Assembly (NCBI GenBank): GCA_964244065.1
Contig: CAXTHH010000009.1
Span: 1 to 64,000, forward strand
DNA from: JASLDZ01 sp964244065
GTDB lineage: Bacteria; Pseudomonadota; Alphaproteobacteria; Caulobacterales; Caulobacteraceae
Length of the DNA stretch: 64,000 bases
Direction of reading: 5' to 3'
The notes under the pieces were generated by a model. That model was given only the letters and a program-made list of their open reading frames with translations. It searched no databases and was not told where the DNA came from. Below, piece by piece: positions 1-7,065 of the stretch; the first letter of the stretch is position 1, and the number at the start of each line of letters is the position of its first letter. The position numbers were made by a program, and so were the translations under genes.

Positions 1-991
1 CGGTGAACTCGTCGATCAGGATCACCTCGCCGCCCTTGACGATGTAATCCTTGTCCCGCGTGTAAAGAACGTTGGCCCGCAGAGCCTGGTTCACGTGGTG
101 CACGACGCTGATGTTGGCCGCGTCGTACAGGCCGGTCGTGTCGGGCTGCAGATGCCCGCTCTGGGTCAGGATATCCTCGACCGTCTCGTTGCCGTGCTCG
201 GTGAGGTGGACCTGCTTCTGCTTCTCGTCGTGCTCGTAGACGGTCGGATCCTGGATCAGGCCCTTCACCAAAAGGTCGATGGTGCGGTAGAAGTCGCTGC
301 GATCCTCGGTCGGCCCGGAGATGATCAGCGGCGTGCGCGCCTCGTCGATCAGGATCGAGTCCACCTCGTCGATCAGCGCGAAGTTGTGCCCGCGCTGCAC
401 CATCTCACGTGTGTCGTAGACGAGGTTGTCCCGCAGATAGTCGAAGCCGAACTCATTGTTCGTGCCGTAGGTGATGTCGGAAGCATAGGCGCGCTGGCGC
501 TGGTCCTGGCTCAGCCCGTGGACGATGACGCCGACGCTGAGACCCAGGAAGCGGTATACCTGACCCATCCACTCGGCGTCGCGCTGGGCCAGGTAGTCGT
601 TCACGGTGATGACGTGGACGCCCTTGCCCTCCAGGGCGTTCAGATAGGTGGGCAGGGTGGCGACCAGAGTCTTGCCCTCGCCCGTGCGCATCTCGGCGAT
701 GCCGCCGCCGTGCAGCACCATGCCGCCGACCAGCTGCATGTCGTAGTGACGCTGGCCGAGCGTGCGGCGCGCCGCCTCGCGCACCACCGCGAACGCCTCC
801 TCGAGCAGGTCGTCGAGCTTCGCGCCGTCGGCCAGACGCGCCTTGAACTCGCCGGTCTTGGCGCGGAGCGCGTCGTCGGACAGGGCCTGCAGGGCGGGCT
901 CGAACCTGGCGATCGCGGCGGTGCGGCCCGAGTGGCCCTTGACGCGCCGCTCGTTGGAGGAGCCGAAGATCTTTCTGGCGAGGCCGAGCAT
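1..991 (-). CDS. secA: SecA preprotein translocase ATPase, N-terminal part (runs off window start)
   Basis: SecA is the cytoplasmic motor that pushes unfolded preproteins through SecYEG. Translated leftward from ATG at 991, the first ~330 residues are a classic SecA N-terminus (MLGLARKIFGSSNERRVK). They include the Walker A motif in MRTGEGKTLVATLP, the segment ITYGTNNEFGFDYLRDN, and the Walker B/DEAD equivalent LIDEVDSILIDEARTPL. The C-terminal two thirds lie outside the window. It is divergent from argJ, with about 230 bp between the two starts that must hold both promoters. The secA-argJ neighbourhood is common in Alphaproteobacteria. The identification is secure. Confidence 0.97.
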   Translation of the reverse strand, partial: MLGLARKIFGSSNERRVKGHSGRTAAIARFEPALQALSDDALRAKTGEFKARLADGAKLDDLLEEAFAVVREAARRTLGQRHYDMQLVGGMVLHGGGIAEMRTGEGKTLVATLPTYLNALEGKGVHVITVNDYLAQRDAEWMGQVYRFLGLSVGVIVHGLSQDQRQRAYASDITYGTNNEFGFDYLRDNLVYDTREMVQRGHNFALIDEVDSILIDEARTPLIISGPTEDRSDFYRTIDLLVKGLIQDPTVYEHDEKQKQVHLTEHGNETVEDILTQSGHLQPDTTGLYDAANISVVHHVNQALRANVLYTRDKDYIVKGGEVILIDEFT

Positions 992-1222
992 GGGTCGTCC
1001 GTATCGGCGGGCGCCGGCGCCGGGAAGGCGGACAGGCGGCGGCCGTCTGTGGCTTGGAGATCGGGCGGAAGCGGGGCGGAGGCGCGCGGAAGCGGCGCCG
1101 ACCGCCGCGCCGGACCGCTCGACTTGGCTCGGCGGGAGACCTATGCACGCCCCCCCAGCGTGTCAACGCGAGCGGGGCCGCAGGCCGTGCGCAGCCCCGC
1201 CCTGCAAGGGAATTCCCCGTCC

Positions 1223-2482
1223 ATGCCCGACGCTCCCGCCCCCCCCGGCAAGCCGGGTCTGACCGTGTCCCCGCTCGCAACGCCCATGCCGGCGGTGGGC
1301 GCGATCGGGGGCGTGGAGCTCTCCATCGGCCGCGCCGGCTTCTACAGGCACGAGCGGCCGGACCTGCTGCTCATGCGCCTGGCGCCCGGTGCGGCGGCGG
1401 CGGGCGTGTTCACGCGGCACAAGGTCGGCTCGGCCCCCGTGGACTGGTGCAGGGCGGCCCTGGAGGCGACGGGCGGCCGGGCCCGGGCGCTGTTGTGCAA
1501 CGCCGGCTGCGCCAACAGCTTCACCAAGGCGGCCGGCGCGGCGGCCGTGCGCACCACGGTGGAGGCGGTCTCCGCTGAGCTGGGCTGCCGGCCGGACGAG
1601 GTGCTGGTCGCCTCCACCGGCGTGATCGGCGTGCCGCTGAAGGCGGGGCTGATCCTGAACGCCCTGGGCGGCCTGATCGCCGGCCTCGCGCCTTCCCGCT
1701 GGGGCGACGCGGCGCAAGCGATCATGACCACCGACACCTTCCCCAAGGCCGCCGTGCGCGAGGCGCAGCTCGACGGGCGGACCGTGCGCGTGGCCGGCAT
1801 CGCCAAGGGCTCGGGCATGATCGCGCCCAACATGGCCACCATGCTCGCCTTCATCGCCACGGACGCGGCGGTGGCGCCCGCCGGGCTGCAGGCCATGCTC
1901 GACGCGGCGACGCCGCGCACCTGGAACGCGGTCACGGTGGACGGCGACCGCTCCACCAACGACACCTGCCTGCTGTTCGCCACCGGGGCGGCCGGCGGCC
2001 CGGAGAGCTCGGACCCCGCGGCGCTCGCCCCCCTCGCCGGGGCGGTGGAGGCGGTGATGCTCGAGCTCGCCCAGGCGCTGGTGCGCGACGGGGAGGGGGC
2101 GACCAAGTTCGTCCGTGTGGAGATCACGGGCGCCGAAAGCGACGCCTCGGCCGCCCGCATCGCCCGCACCGTGTGCGAGAGCCCGCTGGTGAAGACCGCG
2201 CTGGCCGGCGAGGACGCCAACTGGGGCCGGGTCGCCATGGCCGTGGGCCGCGCCGACGAGCCGGTCGACCGCGACCGCCTCTCCATCCGCTTCGGCGACC
2301 TCTGGGCCGCTCGCGACGGGGCGGTGTCGCCCGACTACGACGAGGCCGCCATGAGCGCCTACATGACGAAGGCGGAGCTCGAGATCGCCTGCGACGTCGG
2401 GGTGGGCGAAGGCCGCCACGTCATGTGGACCTGCGATCTGACCAAGGAGTACGTGGCGATCAACGGCGACTACCGCAGCTGA
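1223..2482 (+). CDS. argJ: Bifunctional glutamate N-acetyltransferase / amino-acid acetyltransferase ArgJ
   Basis: ArgJ moves the acetyl group from N-acetylornithine to glutamate and in many bacteria also makes N-acetylglutamate from acetyl-CoA, driving the cyclic arginine pathway. The 419-residue product has the family's usual length. It carries KGSGMIAPNMATMLAF, where the precursor cleaves itself between Ala and Thr; Thr at about residue 206 becomes the new N-terminal nucleophile. TTDTFPK, ANWGRV and the C-terminal WTCDLTKEYVAINGDYRS are also typical. The ATG at 1223 gives the expected N-terminus, although the frame stays open far upstream opposite secA. The stop is 1 nt before the next start, so the toxin-like gene may be translationally coupled. 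Confidence 0.97.
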   Translation: MPDAPAPPGKPGLTVSPLATPMPAVGAIGGVELSIGRAGFYRHERPDLLLMRLAPGAAAAGVFTRHKVGSAPVDWCRAALEATGGRARALLCNAGCANSFTKAAGAAAVRTTVEAVSAELGCRPDEVLVASTGVIGVPLKAGLILNALGGLIAGLAPSRWGDAAQAIMTTDTFPKAAVREAQLDGRTVRVAGIAKGSGMIAPNMATMLAFIATDAAVAPAGLQAMLDAATPRTWNAVTVDGDRSTNDTCLLFATGAAGGPESSDPAALAPLAGAVEAVMLELAQALVRDGEGATKFVRVEITGAESDASAARIARTVCESPLVKTALAGEDANWGRVAMAVGRADEPVDRDRLSIRFGDLWAARDGAVSPDYDEAAMSAYMTKAELEIACDVGVGEGRHVMWTCDLTKEYVAINGDYRS

Positions 2483-2483
2483 C

Positions 2484-2708
2484 GTGGTCAAGCGGCCGGA
2501 GAAACTGCTGCGCCAGATGCGTCTGCGCGGCTGGACGGCCGAGCAGATCGCGGAGGCCCGCTGGCGGGGCGAGCGCCATCCCGCGCGCAATCTGGAGACA
2601 GGGGCGCCGGCCACGCGCTATATCCACCCCGACACGGGACGATCCGTGGTGTTCGAAGACGCTTCGGGAGAGGTGATCCATGTCGGCGGCGACGGCTTCG
2701 TCTACTGA
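2484..2708 (+). CDS. Small colicin-E5-like ribonuclease domain protein (candidate toxin)
   Basis: 74 residues with GTG at 2484, 1 nt after the argJ stop and with no ribosome-binding site of its own, suggesting coupling to argJ. The motif order GWTAEQIAEA, then NLETGAPATRYIHPDTG, then SVVFEDASGEVIHVGG matches, from memory, the compact 'colicin E5-related ribonuclease' fold. That pattern is W-T-x-x-x-I, then N-x-x-T-G-x-P-A-T-x-Y, then V-V-x-x-x-x-T-G-E-V-I-H-V. Family members cut tRNA anticodon loops. Here the domain stands alone, with no secretion or receptor domain, as in a toxin-antitoxin pair. The next gene overlaps by 29 nt and is the obvious antitoxin candidate. The family call rests on motif recognition only; RNase activity is inferred. 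Confidence 0.7.
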   Translation: MVKRPEKLLRQMRLRGWTAEQIAEARWRGERHPARNLETGAPATRYIHPDTGRSVVFEDASGEVIHVGGDGFVY

Positions 2709-2964
2709 CGCCGACACGGTCTACGTCCGCCTGCTGGACGAAGGCGTCGAGGTCTGGCGCCCTGTCCCGGCCGAGCGCGTGAGCGAAGGCGCCTACCGGC
2801 TGTCCGATGCGCCGCCGCCCGAGGATGAGGCGTGGACGTTCCAGCCGGGCGAGGTCGTGGTGGCCGAGCGCCGGGCCGGTCGGATGGACCAGCCTCTGAT
2901 CGCGCTGGCGCGTGCGAGCGACTTCGATCCCGCCTCACAGGCGCACGTCCGCGAGGCGGGCTAG
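2680..2964 (+). CDS. Small acidic partner of the E5-like RNase (candidate antitoxin/immunity protein)
   Basis: 94 residues; the ATG at 2680 lies inside the preceding gene (29 nt overlap), so translation of the two is likely coupled. The core VYVRLLDEGVEVWRPVPAER, then GAYRLSD, EDEAWTFQPGE and VVVAERR belongs to a widespread family of small uncharacterised acidic proteins. They have a conserved V-x-V-R-L-L-D-E-x-x-x-V-W-R-P start and a D-E-x-W-x-F-x-P-G middle. An acidic protein encoded with and just after a small basic RNase-like protein fits an immunity or antitoxin role. That role is inferred from gene order and charge; I know of no characterised homologue. Confidence 0.65.
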   Translation: MSAATASSTDADTVYVRLLDEGVEVWRPVPAERVSEGAYRLSDAPPPEDEAWTFQPGEVVVAERRAGRMDQPLIALARASDFDPASQAHVREAG

Positions 2965-3078
2965 CCGCTCGGCCCTTCTTCTGCCCGGCGCCTTCAGCGT
3001 TCGGGCTCATGTTCCTGCCGTCTCTTGGACGCCTCGGGCATAGCGTGATGTCCCTTGCCGGGAGCCTAGCTCGCCGGT

Positions 3079-3888
3079 TCAGCCCGGGTGGACGGCGAGG
3101 GCGATCAGGCCCGCCGCGCCCACGACGATGCGCCACCAGGCGAAGGGCGCGAAGCCGTGGCGGCCCACGAAGTCCAGCAGCACGCGCACGACCACCGCGC
3201 CGCTGACCAGGCTGACGAGGAAGCCCACCGCCAGCACCGGCAGGAAGTCGCCGCGGAAGGCGTCCAGGTTCTCCAGGGCGTCGAGCGCGAAGGCGGCGGC
3301 CATGGTCGGCATCGCCAGGAAGAAACTGAACTCGGCGGCCGCCCGCTTCTCCAGGCCCAGCAGCAGGCCGCCGGCGATGGTGGCGCCCGAGCGAGAGACG
3401 CCGGGGATCATGGCCAGGGCCTGGCATACGCCGATGGCCGCCGACACGCCCCAGGGCAGGGCGTAGGCGTCGCGGTGCTTGGTCCAGCGCGCCAGCCGGT
3501 CGATGACCAGCAGCACCACGCCGCCGCCCAGCAGGCTCCAGCAGATCACCGCCGGGCTCTCGAACAGCACGGTCTTGATGAACTTGTAGAGCAGCAGCCC
3601 CAGCACGGCCGACGGGACGAAGGCCAGCAGCACGCTCAGGGTGAAGTGCCGCGAACGCCGATCGCTCGGCAGGGTGGAGGCCACCCGCCACAGCCGACCG
3701 AAGTACAGCGCCGCCACCGCCAGGATCGCGCCCAGCTGGATCATGACGATGAAGCTGTTCCAGCGCGGGTCCTGCAGGCCCAGGGCCGTCTTCGCCAGCA
3801 GCAGGTGGCCGGTGGAGGACACCGGGATGAACTCGGTCAGCCCCTCGATCAGACCCAGGAGGACGGCGGTGAGCAGGGCTGCGGCCAT
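3079..3888 (-). CDS. uppP: Undecaprenyl-diphosphatase UppP (BacA)
   Basis: This membrane enzyme removes a phosphate from undecaprenyl diphosphate, recycling the lipid carrier for peptidoglycan, O-antigen and other envelope glycans, and can confer bacitracin resistance. At 269 residues it has the family's standard size with about eight hydrophobic segments. Both signature regions are present: GLTEFIPVSSTGHLLLA near residues 16-33 and PGVSRSGAT near 162-170, which supplies catalytic Ser/Arg. It stands alone on the minus strand between the E5-like pair and the NTF2-like gene. It lies between argJ and mutT, which are close neighbours in many alphaproteobacteria. Confidence 0.96.
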   Translation of the reverse strand: MAAALLTAVLLGLIEGLTEFIPVSSTGHLLLAKTALGLQDPRWNSFIVMIQLGAILAVAALYFGRLWRVASTLPSDRRSRHFTLSVLLAFVPSAVLGLLLYKFIKTVLFESPAVICWSLLGGGVVLLVIDRLARWTKHRDAYALPWGVSAAIGVCQALAMIPGVSRSGATIAGGLLLGLEKRAAAEFSFFLAMPTMAAAFALDALENLDAFRGDFLPVLAVGFLVSLVSGAVVVRVLLDFVGRHGFAPFAWWRIVVGAAGLIALAVHPG

Positions 3889-3964
3889 GGGCGGCGGCTC
3901 TAGCCCGCGTCGCGGGGGCGCGGAAGCGCTGACGCCTGCGGCCGATCTCCGCTAGCCTGGGGCC

Positions 3965-4423
3965 ATGTCCTCCGCCCTCCTGATGGTCGCCGCCATGAGC
4001 ACCGCCCCCAAGCCTGACGACGCGTCCGCAATCCGCGCGCTCCGCGCCGAGTCCAACGCCGGGCTGGCGGCTCTGGACGCGGGTCGGGTGGTGGCCGCCT
4101 TCGCGGAGGACATCCACTCGGTGGCCGGCGGAGGCGCCCTGGCGGACGGCCGCGAGGCGGCGGCCGCGCGCTACCGCGAGCAGGTGCGGCCCGGCGGCGC
4201 CTTCGTCTCCGGCCTGCGCACGCCCGGCCGCATCGCGGTGGACCGGGCGGGCGGGCGGGCGTCGGAGCCCGGCCGCTGGCGCTGGGTGGTGCGCACGCCC
4301 CTCGGCGAGGCCGCCCACAGCGGCGACTACCTCGCCGGCTGGGTGAAGCGCGACGGGGCCTGGCGGCTGCAGTCGGAGCTCTACGTCACCACCGGCTGCA
4401 CCGGCCCGGGGTGCGGCGCGTGA
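3965..4423 (+). CDS. NTF2-like / SnoaL-type small protein
   Basis: Up to 152 residues, with sequence features of the NTF2-like (DUF4440/SnoaL) alpha+beta cone fold. An N-terminal helix (AIRALRAESNAGLAALDAGR) is followed by VVAAFAEDIHSVAG, a middle Arg-rich helix (REAAAARYREQ), and strands ending in WVKRDGAWRLQSELYVTTG. Many such proteins act on small ligands, but none of the residues here points to a substrate. A second ATG at 3995 (MSTAPKPDDAS) may be the true start, because the first ten residues look unlike the family. The stop overlaps the GTG of mutT in a GTGA, so the two are probably cotranslated. Confidence 0.75.
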   Translation: MSSALLMVAAMSTAPKPDDASAIRALRAESNAGLAALDAGRVVAAFAEDIHSVAGGGALADGREAAAARYREQVRPGGAFVSGLRTPGRIAVDRAGGRASEPGRWRWVVRTPLGEAAHSGDYLAGWVKRDGAWRLQSELYVTTGCTGPGCGA

Positions 4424-4821
4424 GCCGCCTGCTCCTAGTGGCCGCCGCCGCGCTGGTGGACGGCGACGGGCGGGTGCTGATCTGCCAGCGGCCCGAGGGC
4501 AAGGCGTTCGCCGGGCTGTGGGAGTTTCCGGGCGGCAAGGTCGAGGCGGGCGAGACGCCCGAGGGGGCGCTGGTGCGCGAGCTCGCCGAGGAGCTGGGGA
4601 TCACCGCAAGGATCGACTGCCTGGCCCCGTTCGTGTTCGCCAGCCACGCCTATGAGGACTTCCACCTGCTGATGCCCCTGTATCTGCTGCGCCGGTGGGA
4701 GGGGTTCGTGGAGCGCCGCGAGCACGCCGAGCTGAAGTGGGTCAAGCCTTCGCGGCTGCTCGACCACCCGATGCCGCCGGCCGACGCCCCGCTCTGCGCG
4801 CATCTGCGGGACTTCCTCTAG
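4420..4821 (+). CDS. mutT: (Deoxy)nucleoside triphosphate pyrophosphohydrolase MutT, Nudix family
   Basis: MutT hydrolyses 8-oxo-dGTP to the monophosphate and so prevents A:T to C:G transversions. The product (133 residues from GTG 4420) carries a full Nudix box, GGKVEAGETPEGALVRELAE followed by ELGI, which provides the Mg-binding glutamates. The preceding GLWEFPGG is typical of MutT proper. I chose GTG 4420 over GTG 4411 because it gives the normal family N-terminus (SRLLLVAAAALVDGDGRVL). It also produces a 4-nt GTGA overlap with the NTF2-like gene. In many alphaproteobacteria mutT sits near argJ. Confidence 0.92.
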   Translation: MSRLLLVAAAALVDGDGRVLICQRPEGKAFAGLWEFPGGKVEAGETPEGALVRELAEELGITARIDCLAPFVFASHAYEDFHLLMPLYLLRRWEGFVERREHAELKWVKPSRLLDHPMPPADAPLCAHLRDFL

Positions 4822-4840
4822 CCGCCGTTCGCGCGAGAGG

Positions 4841-4857
4841 GTGAGAAGCGTTCTCAC
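4841..4857. promoter_or_regulatory. Perfect 7-bp inverted repeat (possible operator)
   Basis: GTGAGAA-GCG-TTCTCAC is a perfect palindrome with a 3-nt centre, about 135 nt upstream of the Cys-containing small gene at 4991 and 20 nt after the mutT stop. A degenerate half-site, GGTGAGAG, follows at 4863-4870. No T-run follows, so it does not look like a terminator. It could bind a dimeric regulator; the gene it serves is a guess. Confidence 0.35.
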
Positions 4858-4990
4858 TTCCAGGTGAGAGTGCTTCGCATCACCATTCCCGACTTTGTGT
4901 TGCGAGTTGTTCGCGCTGGACTTGCGGGAACTCGTTCCACATCTTCCCTGTTGAGACCGCACTGTAAGCGGACATTCAGGAGAGAGCCCC

Positions 4991-5209
4991 ATGTCGGCCG
5001 GCGCCCACACCGAACAGACCTCGTGCGCGAGTTGCACCTTCTTCGACGACGCCCAGTCGCAGGCGCAGGGCGTGTGCCGCCACAACCCGCCCTCGGGCGG
5101 CAACGGCTCGACCGCCTGGCCGACGGTGTCGGCGCGGGACTGGTGCGGCCAGTTCGTGTTCGACGGCCACGGCCGCTCGGGCGCGCAGCAGAGCTACGCC
5201 GCGGCCTGA
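4991..5209 (+). CDS. Conserved small cysteine-containing protein of unknown function
   Basis: 72 residues, preceded by a strong ribosome-binding site (AGGAGAG, 7 nt before ATG). Four cysteines appear in the pattern SCASCTFFDD (C-x2-C), GVCRHNPP and DWCGQFVFDGHG. Together with two nearby histidines they could bind one metal ion or a small Fe-S cluster. The C-x2-C, then C-R-H-x-P-P, then W-P-x-V-x-x-x-D-W-C-G-x-F pattern recurs in short hypothetical proteins of alphaproteobacteria, as far as I recall. No function is established. A palindrome at 4841 lies upstream. Confidence 0.75.
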   Translation: MSAGAHTEQTSCASCTFFDDAQSQAQGVCRHNPPSGGNGSTAWPTVSARDWCGQFVFDGHGRSGAQQSYAAA

Positions 5210-5213
5210 GCTG

Positions 5214-5702
5214 TCACACACGCCGGTCCAGCGCCTCGAAGGGGGTGCGGCCGGCGTAGTCCGCCCGCGTCGCGCGCAGCGGCGCACCCGAGGGCGTCGC
5301 GGCTCGCACCGCGGCGCCCTCGCGCATGAGGAAGGCGTGCTCCACCACGCGCGCCTGCTGCTCCAGGTTCAGCGCCGCCCACGTGAATGGGACGGCGTAG
5401 CGGTAGCCGGGCGCCCCCGGCCCGTAGCCCCCCGAGGCCGCCACCTTCGCCCAGCTTCCGAGCGTCCTCACCGGGGCGCGGGCGAACTGCCAGACGTGCG
5501 TCAGCTCGTGCACCAGCCAGGCCTTCAGCTGCAGCGTCGCGCCGGCGAAGTCGCGTGGTGCGTCGAAGGGCATCAGGATCACCGGGCCCAGCGTGACCGC
5601 GGTCGCGGCCGGAATGGGCAGGATCCGCACTCGGTCGAGGTCGAGCGCGTCGGCGAACACCGACCGGGCGAGGTCACGCTCGCCGGCCGTCAGCCGCCTC
5701 AC
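5214..5702 (-). CDS. HExxH-motif protein, 'Vgr-related' type, possible zinc metallopeptidase
   Basis: 162 residues. The central LVHELTHVWQF carries the HExxH zinc-metallopeptidase signature, followed by helical sequence. Proteins with this arrangement (MRRLTAGERDLARSVFADAL start, then HELTHVWQ) are commonly labelled 'vgr-related' in alphaproteobacteria and resemble the DUF4157 peptidase core. No signal peptide or transmembrane segment is evident, so it is probably cytoplasmic. The ATG at 5702 overlaps the stop of the upstream gene (5699) by 4 nt, so the two form one transcript. Peptidase activity is inferred from the motif only. Confidence 0.7.
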   Translation of the reverse strand: MRRLTAGERDLARSVFADALDLDRVRILPIPAATAVTLGPVILMPFDAPRDFAGATLQLKAWLVHELTHVWQFARAPVRTLGSWAKVAASGGYGPGAPGYRYAVPFTWAALNLEQQARVVEHAFLMREGAAVRAATPSGAPLRATRADYAGRTPFEALDRRV

Positions 5703-6172
5703 GGGCGGCGCGGCTGGGTGAACGCGGCGTCCACCACCTCGGCGGCGATCACCGTGCGACCCTCAGCCGTGGTCGCCGGGCCGAGGCTGGCGTTCGACGG
5801 ATAACGCCGGCCATCGAAGCTGAGGCGCGCGCGGTGCGGCGAGGCTCCTCCGCCGGAGACGGCCACCGAGAGGTCGCGCCAGCCGTGACTGCGCGTCGCC
5901 AGCACCTGCACCGGAGGCTGGGCGACGGTGGCGCGCATCACCACGCGCCCGCTCGCCCCGTCCACCACATAGAGGGAGCAGCCGCCCGTGCCGCAGCGGG
6001 CGGAGTCGGCGGCGTAGGCGATGGTCTCCGGCCGCTCGTCCCGGTTCAGGTCCACGCGCGACGAGACCAGCGTCGCCGCGTCCGGGAGGCCCAGGCGCCT
6101 GGCCAGGCCAGCGTCCGAGACGGCCGGCTCCGGCGCGGGGGCGACCGCGGCGGGGGCGTCGACCAGGATCAT
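5699..6172 (-). CDS. Hypothetical protein with integrin/FG-GAP-like repeat
   Basis: 157 residues, with ATG at 6172 overlapping the methyltransferase stop in ATGA. The N-terminus (MILVDAPAAVAPAPEPA) is a weak candidate for export. The middle, SRVDLNRDERPETIAYAADS followed by YVVDGASGRVV, resembles the DxNxDxxxE/D calcium-type turn of FG-GAP/VCBS repeats. Two cysteines (CGTGGC) may form a disulfide. I do not recognise the family. Its place between the BioC-like gene and the HExxH gene, with 4-nt overlaps on both sides, suggests a three-gene operon. Confidence 0.6.
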   Translation of the reverse strand: MILVDAPAAVAPAPEPAVSDAGLARRLGLPDAATLVSSRVDLNRDERPETIAYAADSARCGTGGCSLYVVDGASGRVVMRATVAQPPVQVLATRSHGWRDLSVAVSGGGASPHRARLSFDGRRYPSNASLGPATTAEGRTVIAAEVVDAAFTQPRRP

Positions 6173-7065
6173 AGGGGGTGCTCCGTTCCGCCTATCGCAT
6201 CGGCCAAACGCGCGCGGGCCGATCCGGGCTTCAACGGCTGTTGTTGGGTCGGCGAGGGGGCCCAGCCGGTGGCGGTGATGATCTCGAAGGTGGCGGGCGC
6301 ACGCCCGTCCTCCGCCCCGAACCGCTCGCGATAGACCTCGAAGGCGCGGGCCAGCACGGCGCGGGTCAGCGGGCGCGAGGGGCGGTCGCGCAGCACGCCG
6401 GTCTCGCCCATGGCGCGCAGGTCGGCCAGGAGGCGCAGCGGGTGCTCGTAGCGCACCGTCACCCGATCCACGTCGGAGACAGGCAGGGCGAAGCCGGCGC
6501 GCTGAAGCAGGCCCGCCGCGTCGATCCCGTCCGCGAAGGGCGACACGCGCGGTCCCGCCCCGCCCAGCAGCTCCGCCTCGGCGGCGAGCAGGCTCTGGCG
6601 CAACTCGGTCAGTGTGGCTCCGCCCAGGAACGCGCCGATGAACAGCCCGTCCGGCCGCAGCGCCCGGCGCACCTGCACCAGCGCGCCGGGCAGGTCGTTG
6701 GTCCAGTGCAGCGTCAGCAGGCTGACCACGAGGTCCAGGCTCGCCGGGGCGAAGGGCGGGCGCTCCTCGTCCGCCACCACGCGCAGACCCGCTCGGCCGG
6801 CGAGGAAGGCCGGAGCGAGGTCCGCCTCGATCACCGTCCCGATCCGCCCCGCGGCGGGCGTGCCGGCGAGGGCGCGGGCGAAGGCGCCGTCGCGGGCGCC
6901 CAGGTCGACGGCCAGGGGGAAGTCGCGCAGGATGTCGCTCAGGCGCTCGGCCGCGTCCGCCGCCGCCCGCTGCTTGAGGAAGCCGGCGTAGCCGCTCCGG
7001 GCGGCGCGGCGCAGGCGCAGCCGATGCAGGCCGCGGTCGAACAGGAGGGGAGGGGCGCCGTCCAT
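6169..7065 (-). CDS. Class I SAM-dependent methyltransferase, BioC/NDUFAF5-like
   Basis: About 298 residues from ATG 7065. The N-terminus (LLFDRGLHRLRLRRAARS, then FLKQRAAADAAERLSDI) is that of the bacterial relatives of mitochondrial NDUFAF5 and of BioC. The SAM-binding core includes AVDLGARDGAFARAL, IEADLAP and DLVVSLLTLHWTNDLPGAL. Proteins of this type hydroxylate or methylate complex I subunits or methylate malonyl-ACP; which applies here cannot be decided. The start codon shares the palindrome CATG with the comF start on the other strand, so both promoters must lie within the opposite gene or upstream operons. Confidence 0.85.
   Translation of the reverse strand: MDGAPPLLFDRGLHRLRLRRAARSGYAGFLKQRAAADAAERLSDILRDFPLAVDLGARDGAFARALAGTPAAGRIGTVIEADLAPAFLAGRAGLRVVADEERPPFAPASLDLVVSLLTLHWTNDLPGALVQVRRALRPDGLFIGAFLGGATLTELRQSLLAAEAELLGGAGPRVSPFADGIDAAGLLQRAGFALPVSDVDRVTVRYEHPLRLLADLRAMGETGVLRDRPSRPLTRAVLARAFEVYRERFGAEDGRAPATFEIITATGWAPSPTQQQPLKPGSARARLADAIGGTEHPL

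Noticed and set aside
95..1222. Upstream extension of the argJ reading frame
   Set aside because: It lies opposite secA and shows no ArgJ-like sequence; ArgJ homologues begin at about the ATG 1223 position.
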